From Deltaproteobacteria bacterium (GTDB lineage Bacteria > Desulfobacterota > Binatia > DP-6), in NCBI GenBank assembly GCA_005888095.1, contig VBKF01000132.1, positions 1 to 38,478 on the forward strand: a stretch of 38,478 nt of DNA, given 5' to 3'. How positions within the stretch are numbered: the stretch's first letter is position 1; each line of letters opens with the position of its first letter. Of the stretch, positions 20,148-28,094 are shown piece by piece. Under the pieces are notes generated by a model. It was not told the origin of the DNA, did no database searches, and saw only the letters and a list, made by a program, of their open reading frames with translations. The position numbers and the translations under genes were made by a program.

Positions 20148-21350
20148 ATGAAGCTCCAGCGGCGCGCGCACCGCGTCCTGGTCCCGGGGTTCCGCTTCTC
20201 CGGCGTCCGCGCGGGTCTCAAGCAGCGAGGCCGGGATGTCGCCCTGATCGTGGCCGACCGGCCGGCCAGCGTCGCCGGCGTGTTCACGACCAACCGGGCG
20301 CCCGCCGCTCCCGTCCAGCTGGCGCGGCGGCGAGTCGCCGCCGGCCGCGCCTCCGCCGTCCTCGTCCATGCTGGTAACGCCAATGCCTGCACCGGCGCCG
20401 AGGGGCGGCGCACGGCCGCGGACGCGACCGCGCTCGCCGCGCGGCTCCTGGGCCTTGCGCCGGCCGAGGTCGTGCCGTGCGCCACGGGACGCATCGGCGT
20501 CCAGGTGCCGCGGCAGCGGCTCCTGGCCGGGGTGCGGGCGGCCGCGGTCGCGCTCGCGCCGGCGGGCTTCCCGCATGCCGCCGAGGCCATCACCACCACC
20601 GACGCGTTCCCGAAAACCGCCCGTCGCGCGCTCGTGCTCGGCGGGAGGCGGGTCACCGTCGCCGCGCTCGGCAAGGGCGCCGGCATGATCGCCCCCGACC
20701 TGGCGACGCTCCTCGTCTTCGTCGTGACCGACGCCGCGGCGCCGGCGCGCGTGCTCCGCGCGACGCTCGGCGAGGCCGTCGACGCGACGCTCAACGCCAT
20801 CACCGTCGACGGCGACATGAGCACGAACGACACCGTGCTGCTGCTCGCGAGCGGCGCCGCGGCGAACACGCCGATCGCCGTGGGCTCGCGGCAGCACGCG
20901 GCCCTCACACGCGCGGTGACCGCGGTGCTCGACGAGATCGCCCGCCTCGTGGTGCTCGACGGCGAGGGCGGCACGCGCGTGGTCGAGGTCCTCGTGCGCG
21001 GCGCGCGTTCCGGGGGCGAGGCGCGCCGCGTGGCGCGCGCCGTCGCCGAGTCGACGCTCTGCAAGGCGGCCTTCCACGGCGGCGACCCGAACTGGGGCCG
21101 CTTCGTGTGCGCGGCGGGGACGGCGGGTGCGGCGCTCGACGCGGACCGGGTGGACGTGACGATCGGCGACGTGAGGGTCGCACGCCGCGGCCGCCCCGTG
21201 CCCGGCGCGCTCGGCCGTGCCGCCGTCCGCATGCGGCGGACGAGCTTTCGTCTCGAGCTCGATCTTCACCTGGGCGCCGGCACCGCCCGGATGCTCGCCT
21301 CGGACCTCTCGCCCGCCTACGTCCGCTTCAACGCCGAGTACACGACCTGA
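20148..21350 (+). CDS. argJ: ArgJ, glutamate N-acetyltransferase/ornithine acetyltransferase
   Basis: 400 residues. ArgJ recycles the acetyl group between N-acetylornithine and glutamate in arginine synthesis. The precursor cleaves itself at KGAGMIAPDLA|TLL; the nucleophile is Thr187. The oxyanion pair Thr-Gly is in CATGRIG, where Arg replaces the usual Val. NAITVDGDMSTNDT has Met at a position that is Thr in most homologues. HGGDPNWGR and the C-terminal ending NAEYTT are conserved. It starts 11 bp after secA without a separate promoter. Whether it is mono- or bifunctional cannot be told. Confidence 0.95.
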   Translation: MKLQRRAHRVLVPGFRFSGVRAGLKQRGRDVALIVADRPASVAGVFTTNRAPAAPVQLARRRVAAGRASAVLVHAGNANACTGAEGRRTAADATALAARLLGLAPAEVVPCATGRIGVQVPRQRLLAGVRAAAVALAPAGFPHAAEAITTTDAFPKTARRALVLGGRRVTVAALGKGAGMIAPDLATLLVFVVTDAAAPARVLRATLGEAVDATLNAITVDGDMSTNDTVLLLASGAAANTPIAVGSRQHAALTRAVTAVLDEIARLVVLDGEGGTRVVEVLVRGARSGGEARRVARAVAESTLCKAAFHGGDPNWGRFVCAAGTAGAALDADRVDVTIGDVRVARRGRPVPGALGRAAVRMRRTSFRLELDLHLGAGTARMLASDLSPAYVRFNAEYTT

Positions 21351-22196
21351 GTGCGGACCCTCCGGCTGCTCGGCCTGGTCGTCGCGGTCTGGCTGCTCGC
21401 GGCCGTCGTGAGCCCCTGGGTGGCCGGTCTGGCGGCAGCCGGGTGGCGGCTCACGTTCGCGCGCCTCTACGACCGGGTGTTCGAGCTGCTCCTGGTGGCC
21501 GCGGTCGTCATCGCCTGGCGTCGGCTCGACCTGGGCAGCGCCCGCGAGCTGGGGCTCGCACGGCCGCGCTGGGCCGCCGAGGTCCGGCGCGGCCTCGGCG
21601 CGGGACTCGCCGGCGTGGGGGCGGCGCTCCTCGTCTGCATGCTGGCCGGTGCGGTGGTGCCGGAGCTGCGCTTCGCGGCCGTCAAGACGCTGCGCAAGGC
21701 GCTGCTCGGCCTCGCCGCGGCCATTGCCATCGGCACGGCCGAGGAACTGCTCTTCCGCGGTGTCCTGCTCCATCGGATGGCGCGCGACCTCGGGCGAATG
21801 GCAGCCGTCATCCTCACCGCGCTCGTGTACGCGGCGGTGCATGCGGTGCGCACGGGCGCGTCCCGCGGCGGGGCCGTGACCATCTGGAGCGGTCTCGAGC
21901 GGAGCGCCGCACTGGTGACGCCACTCCTCGAGCGGGACGCGCTGCCGGGAATCGTCGGGCTCGTGGGCCTGGGCGTGCTGCTGGCCGTCGCGCGGCTGCG
22001 CACGGGGAGTCTCTGGGTGTCGATCGGCATCCACACGGCGTGGGTGGCGGTCTTCCGCGTGGGGCGACTCTTCCTCGCGATCCAGCGTGAGCCGGCGTGG
22101 CTCGTCGGCCCGGGTTGGCCGCCGCTCATCGGCGGTGTGGCCGGCTGGGTGGCGATCGTCATCACCTCGGCGCTGCTCTTCTCTCGGAGGAGATAG
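21351..22196 (+). CDS. CPBP family intramembrane metalloprotease
   Basis: 281 residues from a GTG that directly follows the argJ stop (TGAGTG). About seven hydrophobic segments. The CPBP (Abi/Rce1) motif 1 is EELLFRG (EExxxR) in GTAEELLFRGVLL; motif 2 is YAAVHAV; motif 3, SLWVSIGIHTAW, supplies the final His. These membrane glutamic proteases process prenylated proteins or peptides, but many bacterial members have no known substrate. Its zero spacing from argJ implies coupled translation, although no functional link is known. It converges on the frameshifted small gene at 22221. Confidence 0.88.
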   Translation: MRTLRLLGLVVAVWLLAAVVSPWVAGLAAAGWRLTFARLYDRVFELLLVAAVVIAWRRLDLGSARELGLARPRWAAEVRRGLGAGLAGVGAALLVCMLAGAVVPELRFAAVKTLRKALLGLAAAIAIGTAEELLFRGVLLHRMARDLGRMAAVILTALVYAAVHAVRTGASRGGAVTIWSGLERSAALVTPLLERDALPGIVGLVGLGVLLAVARLRTGSLWVSIGIHTAWVAVFRVGRLFLAIQREPAWLVGPGWPPLIGGVAGWVAIVITSALLFSRRR

Positions 22197-22220
22197 AGGG
22201 CCAGGATCGAGCCCCCTCGC

Positions 22221-22509
22221 TCATCGCCGCCCGTGCTCTGCCGCGATCGAGACCCGCACTGCATCCTGGGCGCTCGTAATCGGATGCACGCCCAGGACGG
22301 CGATGTAGCGGCGGCTGCCGTCGTCCATCGCGTGGCTCCAGGCATAGGCGAGGCCCGCCTTGGGGTGGCCCTTCAGCGCGAACACCTCGACGACGCCGTC
22401 CCAGGGTCTGGCCCTGGAAGGTCTCGTGGACGCGGACGGAGCGGAGGTGGGTGCTCTCGACGCCGTGCAGGTCCCGGATGGTCTTCCGCAACCGTTCGCG
22501 CTCCGTCAT
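22221..22509 (-). pseudogene. Conserved small protein, frameshifted
   Basis: From ATG 22507-22509 the minus strand reads MTERERLRKTIRDLHG, VESTHLRSVRVHETFQGQT, then slips at the short GGG run (plus strand 22404-22406). In the next frame it reads WDGVVEVFALKGHPKAGLAYAW, split here as WDGVVEVFALKG and HPKAGLAYAWSHAMDDG, SRRYIAVLGVHPI and SAQDAVRVSIAAEHGRR, ending TGA at 22221-22223. Restored length is about 95 residues. I recall similar ETFQGQTxW-G-VEVF proteins from other deltaproteobacterial genomes, without a known function. Whether the extra base is a mutation or a sequence error cannot be decided here. Confidence 0.7.
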
Positions 22510-22570
22510 GCCGCCTTCTCTATCAAGTTGCATCAGCGCCGCGAAGAGTGCCAAGCTCGGACCCGCTGAC

Positions 22571-23815
22571 GTGACCCCCACCACGGACCTCGCGCTCGAC
22601 GACATCCAGCTCGGCGAGCTCTCGCTCTGGCTCCGCCCGGACCGCGAGGGCATCTTCGCGAAGCTGCGCACCGAGCGTCCGGTGTCGTTCCACGCCGAGG
22701 GGGAATTTCCCGGCGTGCCGAAGGGGCGCGGCTTCTGGGCGCTGACCCGCTACGCCGACGTCGTCCGCGCGAGCATGGATGCCGAGACGTTCGTCTCCGG
22801 CCACGGCGTCAACATCCCCGACCAGGTACCCGAGCTGAACGAGTTCTTCGGCTCGATGATCAACATGGACGCCCCCCGGCACACGAAGCTCCGGAAGCTG
22901 GTGAGCGCCGGGTTCACGCCCCGCACCATCAACCAGGTCGAGCAGGCGGTCCGGACGCAGGCGAAGCGGATCGTCGATGCGGTGGCAAACAAGGGGACGT
23001 GCGACTTCGTCGGGGAGGTGGCCGCCGCGCTCCCCCTCCGCATCATCTGCGACATGATGGGTATTCCCGAGGCCGACCATCGGCGCATCTTCGAGCTCAC
23101 GAACCTCATCCTCGGCGTCGGCGACCCCGAGTACGCCAGCTCGCGCGAGGAGCTGATGGCGGGAGCCATGGAGCTCTTCCAGTACGCCCAGACGCTGGCG
23201 GAGGAGCGGCGGACACATCCGCGCGACGACATCACGACCGCCCTCATTCAGGCCGAGGTCGACGGGGAGCGCCTCACCAGCCAGGAGGTCGGGTCGTTCT
23301 TCATCCTCCTCGCCGCGGCCGGCAACGAGACGACGCGCAACGCGATCAGCCACGGTATCAAGGTGCTCACCGACTTCCCCGCCGAGCGCGCCAGGTGGAT
23401 GGCCGACTTCGAGCGGATCGCGCCGACCGCGGTCGAGGAGATCGTGCGCTGGGCCACCCCCGTGATCCACTTCCGGCGCACCGCCACGCGCGACGTCGAG
23501 ATCGGCGGGCAGCGGATCCACGCCGGCGACAAGGTCGTCCTCTGGTACAACTCGGCGAACCGCGACGAGGCGTTCTGGAGCGAGGCGTACCGCTTCGATG
23601 TGACCCGCACGCCGAACGACCACGTGGGCTTCGGCGCGGGCGGCCCGCACTTCTGCCTCGGCGCGAACCTCGCGCGGCGCGAGATCCGCGTGATGTTCGA
23701 CGAGCTCCTGCACCGGCTGCCCGACATGCACGTGACGGGGCGGCCCGACATGCTGCAGTCGGCTTTCATCCACGGCATCAAGCGCATGCGGGTGGAGTTC
23801 ACGCCGGCGCGCTAG
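22571..23815 (+). CDS. Cytochrome P450, CYP125/CYP142-like
   Basis: 414 residues from GTG 22571. Haem-binding loop FGAGGPHFCLGANLAR (Cys362), I-helix oxygen-activation motif AAGNETTRN (from Gly251), ExxR in EEIVRWATP, and the C-helix region MINMDAPRHTKLRKLVSAGF, all as in bacterial class I P450s. The MINMD-PRHTxLRKLVSxGF and the GVP-GRGFWALTRY N-terminal part resemble CYP125/CYP142 enzymes, which oxidise sterol side chains. That substrate is a guess by resemblance. A longer ORF begins at 22451 but its extra part is antisense to the small gene at 22221-22509. The GYD gene follows 85 bp later with its own promoter. No ferredoxin gene is nearby. Confidence 0.93.
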   Translation: MTPTTDLALDDIQLGELSLWLRPDREGIFAKLRTERPVSFHAEGEFPGVPKGRGFWALTRYADVVRASMDAETFVSGHGVNIPDQVPELNEFFGSMINMDAPRHTKLRKLVSAGFTPRTINQVEQAVRTQAKRIVDAVANKGTCDFVGEVAAALPLRIICDMMGIPEADHRRIFELTNLILGVGDPEYASSREELMAGAMELFQYAQTLAEERRTHPRDDITTALIQAEVDGERLTSQEVGSFFILLAAAGNETTRNAISHGIKVLTDFPAERARWMADFERIAPTAVEEIVRWATPVIHFRRTATRDVEIGGQRIHAGDKVVLWYNSANRDEAFWSEAYRFDVTRTPNDHVGFGAGGPHFCLGANLARREIRVMFDELLHRLPDMHVTGRPDMLQSAFIHGIKRMRVEFTPAR

Positions 23816-23844
23816 CGCACAGTTCGCAAGATAACTGCCCCCGA

Positions 23845-23874
23845 TTGACGCGGAGGCCGGCTCCGCACTAGGGT
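23845..23874 (+). promoter_or_regulatory. Candidate promoter of the GYD gene
   Basis: TTGACG (23845-23850), 18-bp spacer, TAGGGT (23869-23874), about 20-nt leader containing AAGGAGG before the ATG at 23901. Confidence 0.45.
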
Positions 23875-23900
23875 CACGTCGCCACGGCAAGGAGGTCAGG

Positions 23901-24185
23901 ATGGCGACGTACGTGATGCTGAGCACCCTCACCGACGAAGGGGCGGAGACGATCAAGAAGAACCCCACCCGCATCCGCGACGTCAACAAGGAGGTCGAGA
24001 AGCTGGGCGTGCGCGTCACGAGCCAGTACGCGTTGCTCGGCCCGTACGACTTCCTGAGCGTCGTCGAGGCGCCCGACAACGAGACGATCGCGCGCGTCTC
24101 GGCGGAGCTGTCGGCGCGCGGCAGCATCAAGATCACGACGCTGGCGGCGATCCCGATCGAGAAGTTCATCTCGGCGATTAAGTAG
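23901..24185 (+). CDS. GYD domain protein
   Basis: 94 residues covering a single GYD domain: N-terminal YVMLSTLTDEGAETIKK, the family motif YALLGPYDFLSVVEAPDN (G-x-YD), and a C-terminal RGSIKITTLAAIPIEKF. GYD proteins are small ferredoxin-fold proteins of unknown function, frequent in actinobacteria and deltaproteobacteria. The ATG has a strong AAGGAGG at 23889-23895. It follows a P450 gene on the same strand; a functional link is possible but unproven. A palindromic element follows the stop. Confidence 0.9.
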   Translation: MATYVMLSTLTDEGAETIKKNPTRIRDVNKEVEKLGVRVTSQYALLGPYDFLSVVEAPDNETIARVSAELSARGSIKITTLAAIPIEKFISAIK

Positions 24186-24189
24186 ATTC

Positions 24190-24308
24190 CGGGGGCCCGT
24201 CCAGTGCTCGCGCGGCTTCGCCGCGCTGCGCGCTTTATGCCCCCGGACCCCGTCGCTCGGGCGCGGCGAAGCCGCGCCCGGCTCCCCCGGGCCTATTGGA
24301 CGGAGCGG
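24190..24308. repeat. Palindromic intergenic element (terminator or REP-like)
   Basis: Between two convergent genes (GYD plus, CMD minus). It holds two GGCTTCGCC-type hairpins in opposite orientation (GCGCGGCTTCGCCGCGC near 24210 and GCGCGGCGAAGCCGCGC near 24260), so the arms can also pair with each other. The outer edges CCGTCCAGT (about 24199) and ATTGGACGG (about 24295) are complementary at 8 of 9 bases. No T-run follows. It could act as a bidirectional terminator or be a REP/BIME-like mobile palindrome; a RAYT remnant exists at 12.8-13.1 kb. Confidence 0.6.
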
Positions 24309-24326
24309 CTGTAGAGGCCTCGTCGA

Positions 24327-24911
24327 TCATTGGGCACTGTCGGGGAAGCGGGGCGCCCAGCTCTCATGCTCCACCCGGGCGCCGTTCGCGATGAAGGCGA
24401 TCGCGTGGTACCAGCCGGCGATCAGCAGTAGCTCGAGGCGCTGTGGTTCGGTCCAGTGCCGTTCGAGCTCCGACCACAGCTCGTCCGACACCGATGCGGT
24501 GTCGTGTAGCTCGTCGACGAGTCGGACGAGCAGGCCGTCGCGAGCCGACCAGACGGCTGCGTCGGCGTCGGCCGTGACGGTCGCTGCCAGCTGCTCGGGC
24601 GAGAGGCCGGCGCGCGCGCCGTACGAGATTGCATGGACCGCCCACTCGTACTCGCACGCGCACCGGGCGCAGACGCGATGGATGACGAGCTCTCGATCGT
24701 GGAGGTCGAGGGACAGCTCGCGGCCGAGGACGAAGCGGCCGAGCGAGGTCATGGCCGCCGCGAGGGGGCGATGCCGCGCGAGCGTGCGGAAGAGCTTGAG
24801 CGGCTCGACGGGAGAGTTCCGCGGCATCATGGCCTGCAGCGTCGCGCCCACCTCCGGCTCGTAGGGAGGGTGGACCGGCTCGATACGTGGACGACGAAGC
24901 TCGGTAGGCAT
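24327..24911 (-). CDS. Carboxymuconolactone decarboxylase (CMD/AhpD-like) family protein
   Basis: 194 residues from ATG 24909-24911, preceded by GAGGAGGGG; the open frame to 24950 is not needed. Family features: LFRTLARHRPLAAAMTSLGRF, HDRELVIHRVCARCACEYEW followed by AVHAISYGARAGLS, and the C-terminal QRLELLLIAGWYHAIAFIANG. The CARCACEYEW-AVH segment is the AhpD-fold core; the Cys spacing differs from the CxxC peroxidase type, so a peroxidase function is doubtful. Homologues often accompany aromatic or steroid catabolism genes. It is divergent from an HxlR regulator 77 bp away, which probably controls it. Confidence 0.88.
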   Translation of the reverse strand: MPTELRRPRIEPVHPPYEPEVGATLQAMMPRNSPVEPLKLFRTLARHRPLAAAMTSLGRFVLGRELSLDLHDRELVIHRVCARCACEYEWAVHAISYGARAGLSPEQLAATVTADADAAVWSARDGLLVRLVDELHDTASVSDELWSELERHWTEPQRLELLLIAGWYHAIAFIANGARVEHESWAPRFPDSAQ

Positions 24912-24927
24912 GAGCCCCTCCTCGGAC

Positions 24928-24948
24928 GTGCTATGCTTTCCGAAGCAC
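24928..24948. promoter_or_regulatory. Possible HxlR operator
   Basis: Dyad GTGCT-N11-AGCAC (24928-24932 with 24944-24948), containing an inner near-palindrome TGCTTTCCGAAGCA (24934-24947), in the 77-bp gap between the CMD and HxlR genes. Only the position and symmetry support it. Confidence 0.35.
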
Positions 24949-24988
24949 ATCTCTAGGACTTCTGAAAACGTAGCGCAAGGGGGTTTCC

Positions 24989-25366
24989 ATGCCCGTACCG
25001 AAGCCGGGCCGGCCCGTACGTGGGTCGCGCACGGGCCGGCCGATCATGGCGCTGCTCGACCTCCTCGGGCGGCGCTGGGCGCTGCGCATCCTCTGGGAGG
25101 CGCGCCACGGGCCGCTCTCCTTCCGCGCGCTTCGGGAGCGCTGTGACGGCATGTCACCGAGCGTGCTGATGCAGCGCCTGCGCGAGCTGCGCCACGCGGG
25201 CATCATCGAGCTCGGGGCGGACGGCTACGCAGCGACCGCCGAGGGACGGAGACTGTTCCACGCCCTGGCGCCCCTCAAGGACTGGGCGGAGCGGTGGGCT
25301 CGACGCTCGGGGAGGAACCGCCTCCGCGCGTCGCGTTGCTCAGGCGACATGCGCACGAAGAGTTGA
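24989..25366 (+). CDS. HxlR-type winged-helix transcriptional regulator
   Basis: 125 residues. HxlR domain from about residue 19: IMALLDLLGRRWALRILWEA, GPLSFRALRERCDGMSPSVL, MQRLRELRHAGIIEL, then the wing and LAPLKDWAERW, which closes the domain. The first 18 residues are basic and Gly/Pro-rich, and the last 20 Arg-rich. HxlR proteins respond to electrophiles or redox signals and usually regulate a divergent neighbour, here the CMD protein. AAGGGGG lies 6-12 bases before the ATG. Confidence 0.9.
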   Translation: MPVPKPGRPVRGSRTGRPIMALLDLLGRRWALRILWEARHGPLSFRALRERCDGMSPSVLMQRLRELRHAGIIELGADGYAATAEGRRLFHALAPLKDWAERWARRSGRNRLRASRCSGDMRTKS

Positions 25367-25374
25367 GCTTCGAC

Positions 25375-25404
25375 TTGTCCCGCCCGAGGCGGTGCTGTTA
25401 GGTT
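25375..25404 (+). promoter_or_regulatory. Candidate leaderless promoter of the Uma2 gene
   Basis: TTGTCC (25375-25380), 18-bp spacer, TAGGTT (25399-25404), 8 nt to the ATG at 25413; no Shine-Dalgarno sequence. Confidence 0.5.
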
Positions 25405-25412
25405 GCCCGTAC

Positions 25413-25991
25413 ATGGCACACGCCGCCCGTGCCGAGCCGAACGCGGCGGGGACGTTCACGAAGGAGCGGTACTTCCGCCTCGTGACCGAGGGAGTCCTCG
25501 AACCCGACGACCGCGTGGAGTTGCTGGAGGGGGTGGTCGTCGCCATGGCTCAGAGTCCAGGCCACGCGGTGGCGGGCGATCTCGTTGCGGAGGCGCTCCG
25601 CCGCGCGGTCGGAACCCGGGCGGCCGTCCGGGTGCAACGGCCCTTCGTCGCCGGCCGGCGCTCGGTCCCGGAGCCCGATGTCGCCATCGTGCCCGGGCGC
25701 GTTCACGACTATGCGAAATCCCATCCGACGACGGCGTTGCTGATCGTCGAGGTGGCCGAGTGGTCTCTGGCGCAGGACCGCATCACGAAGGCCGCGATTT
25801 ATGCGGGGGCCGGCATCCCGGAGTACTGGATCGTGAACCTGCGGGACGACCAGGTCGAGGTGTTCCGTATGCCCGAACGGCGGGCGCGGCTGTACCGGGA
25901 CAGGCGCATCGCGCGGCCCGGTGAGCGACTCGGGATCGCCGCGTTGGAGGGAGCGAGCGTTGCCGTCGACGAGCTGCTCCCCGAACCTTAG
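25413..25991 (+). CDS. Uma2 family (DUF820) PD-(D/E)XK nuclease-like protein
   Basis: 192 residues from ATG 25413. Typical Uma2 order: TFTKERYFRLVTEGVLEPDD, RVELLEGVVVAMAQSPGHAV, PFVAGRRSVPEPDVAIVPG, TALLIVEVAEWSLAQDR, KAAIYAGAGIPEYWIVNL. The Asp in EPDVAIV and Glu in LIVEVAE are the PD-ExK-type acidic residues; the Lys of the motif is replaced by Ala-Glu, as in many members. An in-frame ATG at 25392 is possible, but the promoter element ending 8 nt before 25413 favours the shorter form. The role of Uma2 proteins is unclear; most are abundant in multicopy in cyanobacteria and some proteobacteria. Confidence 0.88.
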   Translation: MAHAARAEPNAAGTFTKERYFRLVTEGVLEPDDRVELLEGVVVAMAQSPGHAVAGDLVAEALRRAVGTRAAVRVQRPFVAGRRSVPEPDVAIVPGRVHDYAKSHPTTALLIVEVAEWSLAQDRITKAAIYAGAGIPEYWIVNLRDDQVEVFRMPERRARLYRDRRIARPGERLGIAALEGASVAVDELLPEP

Positions 25992-26000
25992 CCACGCGCC

Positions 26001-26648
26001 GTGTGGGTCAAGATCTGCTGCATTCAGGACCTCGACGAGGTCCGGCTCGCCGTGCGGCTGGGCGCGACGGCCATCGGACTCGTGTCGGCCATGCCGAGCG
26101 GCCCGGGTGTCATTTCCGAGGAGCGCATCGCCGGGATCGCGCCGCACGTGCCGCCCGGCATCGACTCTTTTCTTCTTACGAGCCTCACGCAGCCGTCAGA
26201 GATCGTCGCTCAGCACCGGCGGTGCAAGACCAGCGCACTGCAACTTTGCGATCGGCTGGAGGCCGGCGCCCACGCCGAGCTGCGCGCCGCGCTGCCGGGC
26301 GTGTCGATCGTCCAGGTCGTACACGTGATCGACCGCGAGTCCGTGGCGGAGGCGCTCGCGGTCGGCGACCACGTCGACGCGCTCCTCCTCGATTCGGGCA
26401 ATCGGGACCTCGCCGCGAGGGAACTCGGCGGCACCGGGCGCACCCACGACTGGCAGCTCAGCGCCGAGATCCGGGAGCGCGCCGCGGCACCGGTGTTCCT
26501 GGCGGGCGGCTTGACGTCGGAGAACGTCGGCGCCGCGATCCACTGCGTCGAGCCCCACGGGGTGGACGTCTGCAGCGGGGTGCGCACGGCCGGCCGGCTC
26601 GACGAGGGCAAGCTCGCCGCGTTCTTCGCTGCGGTCCGCGCCGCGTAG
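26001..26648 (+). CDS. trpF: Phosphoribosylanthranilate isomerase family (TrpF-like)
   Basis: 215 residues from GTG, 9 bp after the Uma2 stop. TrpF pattern: VKICCIQDLDEV at the first strand (usual VKICGIT; the second Cys replaces Gly), GATAIGLV, a catalytic acid in LLLDSG (usual LLLD), GGTGRTHDW, FLAGGLTSENVGAAI and VDVCSGV (usual VDVSSGV). The general base Cys and acid Asp seem to be kept. It would convert PRA to CdRP in tryptophan synthesis, but no other trp gene is near, and the Gly-to-Cys change and a divergent N-terminal half leave room for another isomerase role. Confidence 0.8.
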   Translation: MWVKICCIQDLDEVRLAVRLGATAIGLVSAMPSGPGVISEERIAGIAPHVPPGIDSFLLTSLTQPSEIVAQHRRCKTSALQLCDRLEAGAHAELRAALPGVSIVQVVHVIDRESVAEALAVGDHVDALLLDSGNRDLAARELGGTGRTHDWQLSAEIRERAAAPVFLAGGLTSENVGAAIHCVEPHGVDVCSGVRTAGRLDEGKLAAFFAAVRAA

Positions 26649-28094
26649 CTATCCGCTCAGCGCCGCGCGCAGCAGCTCCTGCACGAGCTGCGGATTCGCC
26701 TTGCCGCCGGTCGCCTTCATCACCTGTCCGACGAGGAAGCCGAGGACCCGGTCCTTGCCGGCGCGGAACTCGGCGGCCTGTCCCGGGTGGCGCGCGACGA
26801 CGTCGGCCACCGCGCGCTCGAGCGCGGCGCGGTCGCTCACCTGTGCGAGTCCCTCGGCCCGGACGAGCTCCTCGGGGTCGCGACCGGTGCCCCGGAGCCG
26901 CGGGATCAGGCTCTTCGCCGTGTTGCGGTTGATCGTGCCCGCCTGAACGAGGAGCGCGAGGCGGGCGAGCTGCGTCGCGGTGAGCGGCCAGTCGCGGATG
27001 ACGAGCGCGCGGTCGAGCTTCTCCTCGCGGACGATCCGCAGCAGCTCCGTCATCACCCAGTTGGCCATCTCCTTCGGCGGGGCGCCGGCCGCGACGCCCG
27101 CCTCGAAGTAGTCGGCGACGTCCTTGCGCTGCGTCAGCACGTCGGCGTCGTAGGGCGACAGCCCGTGGTCGCGGATGAAGCGGTCGCACCGCGGCCCGGG
27201 CAGCTCGGGCAGCGTCGCGCGGATCTCCCCCACCCACGCCGCGTCGACGACGAGCGGCAGCAGGTCCGGCTCGGGGAAGTAGCGGTAGTCGTCGGCGTAC
27301 TCCTTCCGCCGCATCGAACGGGTCTCCTCGCGCTCGGCGTCCCACAGCCGCGTCTCCTGGACGATCCGCTCCCCGCTCGCGAGCGCCTCGGTCTGCCGTG
27401 CGATCTCGTACGTGATCGCCTTCTCGACGGCGCGGAACGAATTCATGTTCTTGACCTCGACCTTGGTGCCGAAGGCCGCCTGGCCCGCCGGCCGCACCGA
27501 GATGTTGGCGTCGCAGCGGAAGCTCCCTTCCTCCATGTTGCCGTCGCAGATCTCGAGGTACATGAGGATCGAGCGCAGCATGCGCAGGTAGGCGCCGGCC
27601 TCGGCGACCGTCCGGATGTCGGGCTCGCTCACGATCTCGAGCAGCGGCACACCCGAGCGGTTGAAGTCGACGAGGCTCGCGTCGCCGTGCGCGTCGTGGA
27701 TGTTCTTGCCGGTGTCCTCCTCCATGTGGATGCGCGTCAGGCCGATCCGCTTCGTGCCGCCGTCGACCAGCACGTCGAGCCAGCCGCCGGTGCAGATCGG
27801 CGTCTCGTACATGCTGATCTGATAGCCCTTGGGGAGGTCGGGGTAGAAGTAGTTCTTGCGCGCGAAGCGGGAGGACCCGGCGATCGTGCACTGCGTGGCG
27901 AGTCCCGCGCGGATCGCGAACTCGACGACGCGGCGGTTGAGGACGGGCAAGACGCCCGGCATGCCCAGGCAGACGGGGCACACGTGGGTGTTCGCCGGGC
28001 CGCCGAAGGCCGCCGAGCAGCGGCAGAAGATCTTGGAGCTCGTCAGCAGCTCGGCATGGACCTCGAGGCCGATGACCGCCTCCACCCCGCTCAT
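26649..28094 (-). CDS. gatB: Asp-tRNA(Asn)/Glu-tRNA(Gln) amidotransferase subunit B
   Basis: 481 residues, normal. GatB phosphorylates the misacylated Glu-tRNA(Gln) or Asp-tRNA(Asn), and GatA supplies ammonia. Signatures: [11 protein letters not shown], the zinc Cys set CRCSA...[29 protein letters not shown] and EVKNMNSFR, and the C-terminal YqeY-like tail [19 protein letters not shown] 28092-28094 overlaps the gatA stop as ATGA. An open frame continues far upstream but is the shadow of gatA. Third gene of a gatCAB operon. Confidence 0.97.
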   Translation of the reverse strand: MSGVEAVIGLEVHAELLTSSKIFCRCSAAFGGPANTHVCPVCLGMPGVLPVLNRRVVEFAIRAGLATQCTIAGSSRFARKNYFYPDLPKGYQISMYETPICTGGWLDVLVDGGTKRIGLTRIHMEEDTGKNIHDAHGDASLVDFNRSGVPLLEIVSEPDIRTVAEAGAYLRMLRSILMYLEICDGNMEEGSFRCDANISVRPAGQAAFGTKVEVKNMNSFRAVEKAITYEIARQTEALASGERIVQETRLWDAEREETRSMRRKEYADDYRYFPEPDLLPLVVDAAWVGEIRATLPELPGPRCDRFIRDHGLSPYDADVLTQRKDVADYFEAGVAAGAPPKEMANWVMTELLRIVREEKLDRALVIRDWPLTATQLARLALLVQAGTINRNTAKSLIPRLRGTGRDPEELVRAEGLAQVSDRAALERAVADVVARHPGQAAEFRAGKDRVLGFLVGQVMKATGGKANPQLVQELLRAALSG

